Positions 60,182-64,000 of a stretch of DNA of 64,000 bases are shown here, piece by piece. Every line of letters begins with the position of its first letter. Positions within the stretch are counted from its first letter, which is position 1. Origin of the DNA: Hallerella succinigenes (GTDB taxonomy: Bacteria > Fibrobacterota > Fibrobacteria > Fibrobacterales > Fibrobacteraceae); the NCBI RefSeq assembly GCF_002797675.1, contig NZ_PGEX01000001.1:2480001-2544000 (forward strand), written 5' to 3'. The notes under the pieces are model-generated. The model did not search any database. It saw nothing but the letters and a program-made list of their open reading frames with translations, and had not been told where the DNA came from. A program made the translations under genes and the position numbers.

Positions 60182-60616
60182 ATGAAATTTTTGATTCAGC
60201 GTGTGACAAGTGCCAAGGTGGAAATCGACGGAGAAACGGTCGGTCAAATCGGTAAAGGCTACATGGTGCTGATAGGTGTCGGGGAAACGGATACGAAGGA
60301 AATCGCCGACCGTTTAGTCCGTAAAATGCTTTCTCTGCGCATCTTTGCCGATGATCATGGCAAGACGAATCTTTCGATCCAGGATGTGAAGGGGGAACTT
60401 TTGCTCGTTTCGCAATTCACGCTGTATGCAGACTGCCACAAGGGAAATCGCCCGACTTTTAACGGGGCAGGAAACCCGACGCTTGCGAACGAACTTTACG
60501 AGTATATCGTTTGCGAATGCAAAAAGTCTGTTTCGGTGGTGCAAACCGGTCGTTTTGGCGCCGATATGCAGGTAAGTCTTGTAAATGATGGACCATTTAC
60601 CATTTTACTCGACTAA
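60182..60616 (+). CDS. dtd: D-aminoacyl-tRNA deacylase Dtd
   Basis: 144 residues with [33 protein letters not shown] and the terminal [19 protein letters not shown], the known active-site Gly-cis-Pro and SQ motifs. It hydrolyses D-amino acids from tRNA. A 3-bp gap places this unrelated housekeeping gene at the end of the acyl operon. Confidence 0.95.
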   Translation: MKFLIQRVTSAKVEIDGETVGQIGKGYMVLIGVGETDTKEIADRLVRKMLSLRIFADDHGKTNLSIQDVKGELLLVSQFTLYADCHKGNRPTFNGAGNPTLANELYEYIVCECKKSVSVVQTGRFGADMQVSLVNDGPFTILLD

Positions 60617-60669
60617 AAAACAAACTTTTTTGAAAATTTCGTAAAAATCTAGCGTTTCGGGCATATATT

Positions 60670-60692
60670 TTTGAAGTGGAGCTTCAAATTTT
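60670..60692 (+). terminator. Possible terminator after dtd
   Basis: TTTGAAG / CTTCAAA with a five-base loop, followed by TTTT. AT-rich and weak, but nothing else in 60617-60790 looks like a stop signal. No gene is seen in this gap. Confidence 0.4.
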
Positions 60693-60790
60693 AAGAGTTC
60701 TCGAAAACGGATGTTCTATGGAAGAACTTCGAAGTATTTTAGGGATTCTTATTATTTTGAAAATGTCAAATCTTTAGCGGGAAATTGGTC

Positions 60791-63700
60791 ATGGGGAAGC
60801 AAAATACATTCGCAAAATTATGGGGATGCCTGTGGGTGATTCTTTGCTTTGCCGTACTTGGTTATGCAAAAGATGCGCGCGTCGTTAAAGTCGGTTGGTT
60901 TGAAAAGGAAAACTTTCAAGAAGGCAGAGCTGATGGCCCTAAATCGGGCTATGCTTATGAAGTTTTGCAGAGTGTAGCTCGCTATGCGAACTGGGAATTG
61001 GAATATGTCCCGGGAACCCTGGAAGAGCACCTGGAAAGCTTGCGCCGTATGGATGGAAAGATTGATATTTTGGCGGGGGTACCGTCAGATTCTGCTCTTT
61101 TCCGGTTTCTGCGTGTCCCGCATGTTCCGATGCTTGTAGAGTCGCATTTTGTTTACTGCCGTACGCAAGAAATGAATGACTATGTAGATTACACGTCTCT
61201 CATCGGAAAGAAGATTGGCGTGACTGCGGGTTCTTTGGCGGAACAGTCTGTGCGGAAGTGGAAAGCGATGACCGGCTTTGATTATACGGTCGTCCCGTTT
61301 TATGATGATACTGTAGCAAATATTTCGGCGGACACGTTGCGTGTACGAGCGTTTCATGAAGGGAAGATAGACTTGGTCGGGGACTTGGAGAACCAGGTCT
61401 TTAAGGACGATGGAATGCAGCCTGTGGTGCAGGTATCTTCGGTTAATAAGTACATCGGTATTTCTCTTAGAAGCATTTACTTGATGCCGGAGCTCAGCCG
61501 TGCGATTGGGATTATTTATTCGTCTTCTCCGCATTTCTTCATGGATTTGGAAGACAAGTATTATAGCGAAATAGCGACGCGAAATATTTTGCCGGTGGAA
61601 GAAAAAATTTGGATCAACAATCACGAACAGCTGCGCGTCGGTTATTTTGAAGGCTATGCACCGTTTAGCGAATCGGGAAGTGACGGCCGAGCCAAGGGGC
61701 TTTTTCAGGACGTCTTGGAATTTACCTTAAAATCTTATGGCATTCAGGCGACGCTGACGTATCACGGGTACAAGAGCTATCGTCAGATGATTTCGGACCT
61801 TGTCTTTGGTAAAATCGATTTGGCGATACCGATCTATGCCAATGATTACCGCTCTGAAAGATATGGCTTTTTCCAGAGTATGAGGGTTTCTTCTTCGCCA
61901 ATGGTCTGGGCCTATCGCGAGGACTCCAAGGCGAACTTGCTGGATAATATGGAAAGCCTGACGGATGAGCAGTGCTCGAAAATTCGAATTGCGATTTCGG
62001 AAGACACGCCGTTGCAGGAAGCGGTATTTTCGGATCATTATTCCAAGGCGACCGCTGTCCGTTTCAAGAACTGGCTCGAATGCGTTAAGGCGGTGGAAAA
62101 CGGCGAAGCGGATGGAACTCTGCTGAATGTTTACCGTTCGATGGTCAATTTGCACCAGAATTATACTTTGAAGCGCAAAGAACTGAAGACGATGAGTAGC
62201 TGGTCCTTTGGTGTGAGCCATGAAAATCCAGAACTGCTCAGGATCTTGGACCGCGGTATTACGTTATTTGGCGCAGATAATATGGCGGAATCCCTGGTGC
62301 GCCATACGGAAGCTTCCTATGCGTTTACCTTCTGGGATTATGTGCAGTCGCATATCCAGGCTTCTCTTGGTGTGCTCGTCTTTTTGGTGTGCTTAATCCT
62401 TTCGTTCTTGCTTTATGTGATTTGCCAGAAGAGATTGCAGAAGGATTTGAATCAGAAGGCTCGTTTTGATGCGGTAACGGATTTGCCGAACCGTAGAGCG
62501 TTTAATGAAGATTTCCAGAAACTTTTGGAAAAGCGCTTGAGTCTCGATTTAGTTGTCGGCGTGATGGACTTGGATGCGTTGAAGGATACGAACGATTCCT
62601 TGGGACATGCTGCTGGCGACGAATTGATTCAGGGTGCTGGTGAATGTCTGGATCTGTTTATTGCACCTTATGGAAAGGTGTACAAGGTGGGTGGGGATGA
62701 ATTCTTCGCGATTTTCTGGTGCTCGGAAGAGGCTCTGCAGGAGCTGCGACAGAAATTGAAAAAGAGCTTTGCCTCCTGGAAGGGTAAAAAGGTGGAAAGT
62801 CTTTCTGTTTCGTGTGGCTTTGCATCCCGTCGAGAATTCCAGGGTTCCTCTTTAGGGGAATTGATGCGTGTTGCAGATGACCGCATGTATAAGGAAAAAT
62901 TCTCGCACCGTGCAAGCATTCGTGTGAAGACGAAGTCCGGCGTTTTCAAGAATGTGGCGGGCTACGGAAAGCTCTTTAAAAACAACGAAGAAAAGACGAT
63001 GCTAGACTCCTTTATCGCAGCCTATGAAACGCAGTACGATACGTTGACGAGTCTTCCGACGATGTCTTACTTCCTTGAAATGATCGAAGCTCCACAACAT
63101 CCGATTCACAAATCTGGTAAGACTCCGGTCATGATTTCCTTCAACCTGAATGGCATGAAGGGCTATAATACACGCTTCGGTTTGCAGGAAGGCAATGAAC
63201 TTTTGATCGCTTTTGCCGATATTTTGAAAAAGGTTTACGGCAAGGATAGCTGCTCTCGCTTTGGCGAAGACCGTTTTTATGTGGTGACGACGAATACGGC
63301 TGTTGAAGAAAACGTGAATCGCGTATTTGATATGATGGCGCAGTGCAATAACGGCACGTCGTTGAAGGTTCGCGCCGGTATCTACGTGGACGACTCCGAC
63401 AATCCGAGCTTTGCAAGCCTTGCGGCAGACCGTGCAAGAACGGCTTGTGACCATAACCGTGATTATGCCTCTCACTTCACCTATTTCGATGAAAAGATGA
63501 AGAAGAGCCTTGAAACTCGTGACTTTGTCATTTTCAACATTGACAATGCGATGGCCTTGGGACATATCCATGCCTATTACCAGCCGAAGATCAGTACGGC
63601 AACGGGCAAGCTGGTAGGTTTTGAAGTTCTCGCACGCTGGATTGATCCGGTTCTCGGATTTATTTCGCCGGCGGACTTCATTCCTGTTCTTGAAGAATTC

Positions 63701-64000
63701 GGCTTGACTTACAAGCTCGATATGTTCATTGTGGAAGAACTGGCGAGAGATTACAAGAGAACGTTCAACATGGGCTTCAAGGAAATTCCGATATCCTTTA
63801 ATCTGTCGCGTATGGACTTTATTGTGGGTAATCCGCGTGAAGAAATTAAGAAACTCCTGGAAGAACACAAGATTTCGATGAAGTATTTCCAGGTGGAAAT
63901 TACGGAATCCTGCGTGATGACGGACCCGAAGAAGATGAAAAAAGAAATCGAGCTCTTCCGTTCGTCGGGTTTTGAAGTGCTGATGGATGACTTCGGCAGT
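60791..64000 (+). CDS. Sensor protein with two solute-binding, two GGDEF and one EAL domain (3' end beyond window)
   Basis: 1070 codons visible from ATG 60791. Signal peptide (to about residue 26), two successive SBP_bac_3-like periplasmic domains (about 30-275 and 280-510; each opens VVKVGWF or LRVGYFEGYAPF), a membrane helix (about 525-548), a GGDEF domain (RFDAVTDLPNRRAF; VGGDEFF near 632), a second GGDEF-like domain in which the motif is FGEDRF (near 823, so probably inactive or regulatory), and an EAL domain (GFEVLAR near 943) cut by the edge. Makes and perhaps breaks c-di-GMP in response to a small molecule. Confidence 0.85.
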   Translation, partial: MGKQNTFAKLWGCLWVILCFAVLGYAKDARVVKVGWFEKENFQEGRADGPKSGYAYEVLQSVARYANWELEYVPGTLEEHLESLRRMDGKIDILAGVPSDSALFRFLRVPHVPMLVESHFVYCRTQEMNDYVDYTSLIGKKIGVTAGSLAEQSVRKWKAMTGFDYTVVPFYDDTVANISADTLRVRAFHEGKIDLVGDLENQVFKDDGMQPVVQVSSVNKYIGISLRSIYLMPELSRAIGIIYSSSPHFFMDLEDKYYSEIATRNILPVEEKIWINNHEQLRVGYFEGYAPFSESGSDGRAKGLFQDVLEFTLKSYGIQATLTYHGYKSYRQMISDLVFGKIDLAIPIYANDYRSERYGFFQSMRVSSSPMVWAYREDSKANLLDNMESLTDEQCSKIRIAISEDTPLQEAVFSDHYSKATAVRFKNWLECVKAVENGEADGTLLNVYRSMVNLHQNYTLKRKELKTMSSWSFGVSHENPELLRILDRGITLFGADNMAESLVRHTEASYAFTFWDYVQSHIQASLGVLVFLVCLILSFLLYVICQKRLQKDLNQKARFDAVTDLPNRRAFNEDFQKLLEKRLSLDLVVGVMDLDALKDTNDSLGHAAGDELIQGAGECLDLFIAPYGKVYKVGGDEFFAIFWCSEEALQELRQKLKKSFASWKGKKVESLSVSCGFASRREFQGSSLGELMRVADDRMYKEKFSHRASIRVKTKSGVFKNVAGYGKLFKNNEEKTMLDSFIAAYETQYDTLTSLPTMSYFLEMIEAPQHPIHKSGKTPVMISFNLNGMKGYNTRFGLQEGNELLIAFADILKKVYGKDSCSRFGEDRFYVVTTNTAVEENVNRVFDMMAQCNNGTSLKVRAGIYVDDSDNPSFASLAADRARTACDHNRDYASHFTYFDEKMKKSLETRDFVIFNIDNAMALGHIHAYYQPKISTATGKLVGFEVLARWIDPVLGFISPADFIPVLEEFGLTYKLDMFIVEELARDYKRTFNMGFKEIPISFNLSRMDFIVGNPREEIKKLLEEHKISMKYFQVEITESCVMTDPKKMKKEIELFRSSGFEVLMDDFGS

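Noticed and set aside
53068-60616. Calling the acyl operon an aryl-polyene cluster
   Set aside because: No ammonia lyase, AMP ligase or MMPL exporter is visible, so the name would go beyond the evidence.

Overview
The window looks like a chromosomal segment of a Fibrobacter-type bacterium (phylum Fibrobacterota). It is a Gram-negative envelope gene set (Tol-Pal, a D15-type outer-membrane protein, many lipoproteins). It also carries at least seven intact proteins with the 'Fibrobacter succinogenes major paralogous' (FISUMP) domain, five of them lipoproteins with long Ser-rich linkers. The genus call is inferred from these families; no rRNA or tRNA gene was found to confirm it.

Layout. (1) 1-6.8 kb, core envelope: an M23 peptidase running off the left edge and a CBM9-like protein (minus), diverging from a Tol-Pal operon exbB/tolQ - exbD/tolR - tonB/tolA-like - tolB - pal - cpoB-like (plus), closed by a bidirectional terminator. 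(2) 6.8-12.5 kb, minus strand: parE - parC - queF - queC. (3) 12.6-34.5 kb, an accessory island. FISUMP lipoprotein genes, nearly every one followed by a short LEPR-XLL ORF, alternate with AAA-type ATPases (DUF234, DUF4143 and AAA-ATPase_like/PDDEXK_9 families), toxin-antitoxin modules (AbiEii, RelB with a broken PIN toxin, UPF0175/DUF3368-PIN, MazF) and a dispersed GC-rich, hairpin-forming repeat. Several pieces are chimeric remnants, so the island is recombining actively. No transposase is visible.

(4) 34.5-47.4 kb, minus strand: a run of about 13 closely spaced genes headed by a membrane-anchored GrpE-like protein and two tandem, nearly identical Hsp70s lacking the usual C-terminal lid. 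A membrane protein with a possible TerB/DjlA-like tail, two FISUMP proteins, a thrombospondin-3-like Ca-binding protein, a Sel1-repeat protein, a trypsin-like pseudoprotease, an intact trypsin-like protease, an M15-like peptidase and membrane proteins follow. A divergent XRE regulator with two matching palindromes and a good promoter sits at its head. This is the best candidate for an undescribed system: an envelope-linked Hsp70 machine with its own exchange factor and secreted clients or proteases.

(5) 48-52.9 kb, housekeeping: prmA, a periplasmic thioredoxin, an ACT-domain protein with UPF0210, a GSCFA protein and a small lipoprotein. (6) 53-60.6 kb, plus strand: an acyl-chain operon with a D15-type outer-membrane protein, hotdog thioesterase, ACP, one polypeptide fusing an active ketosynthase to a Cys-less chain-length-factor-like ketosynthase, ketoreductase, dehydratase, acyltransferase, patatin and dtd. 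(7) 60.8-64 kb: a large sensor with two solute-binding domains, a canonical and a degenerate GGDEF domain and an EAL domain, cut by the right edge.
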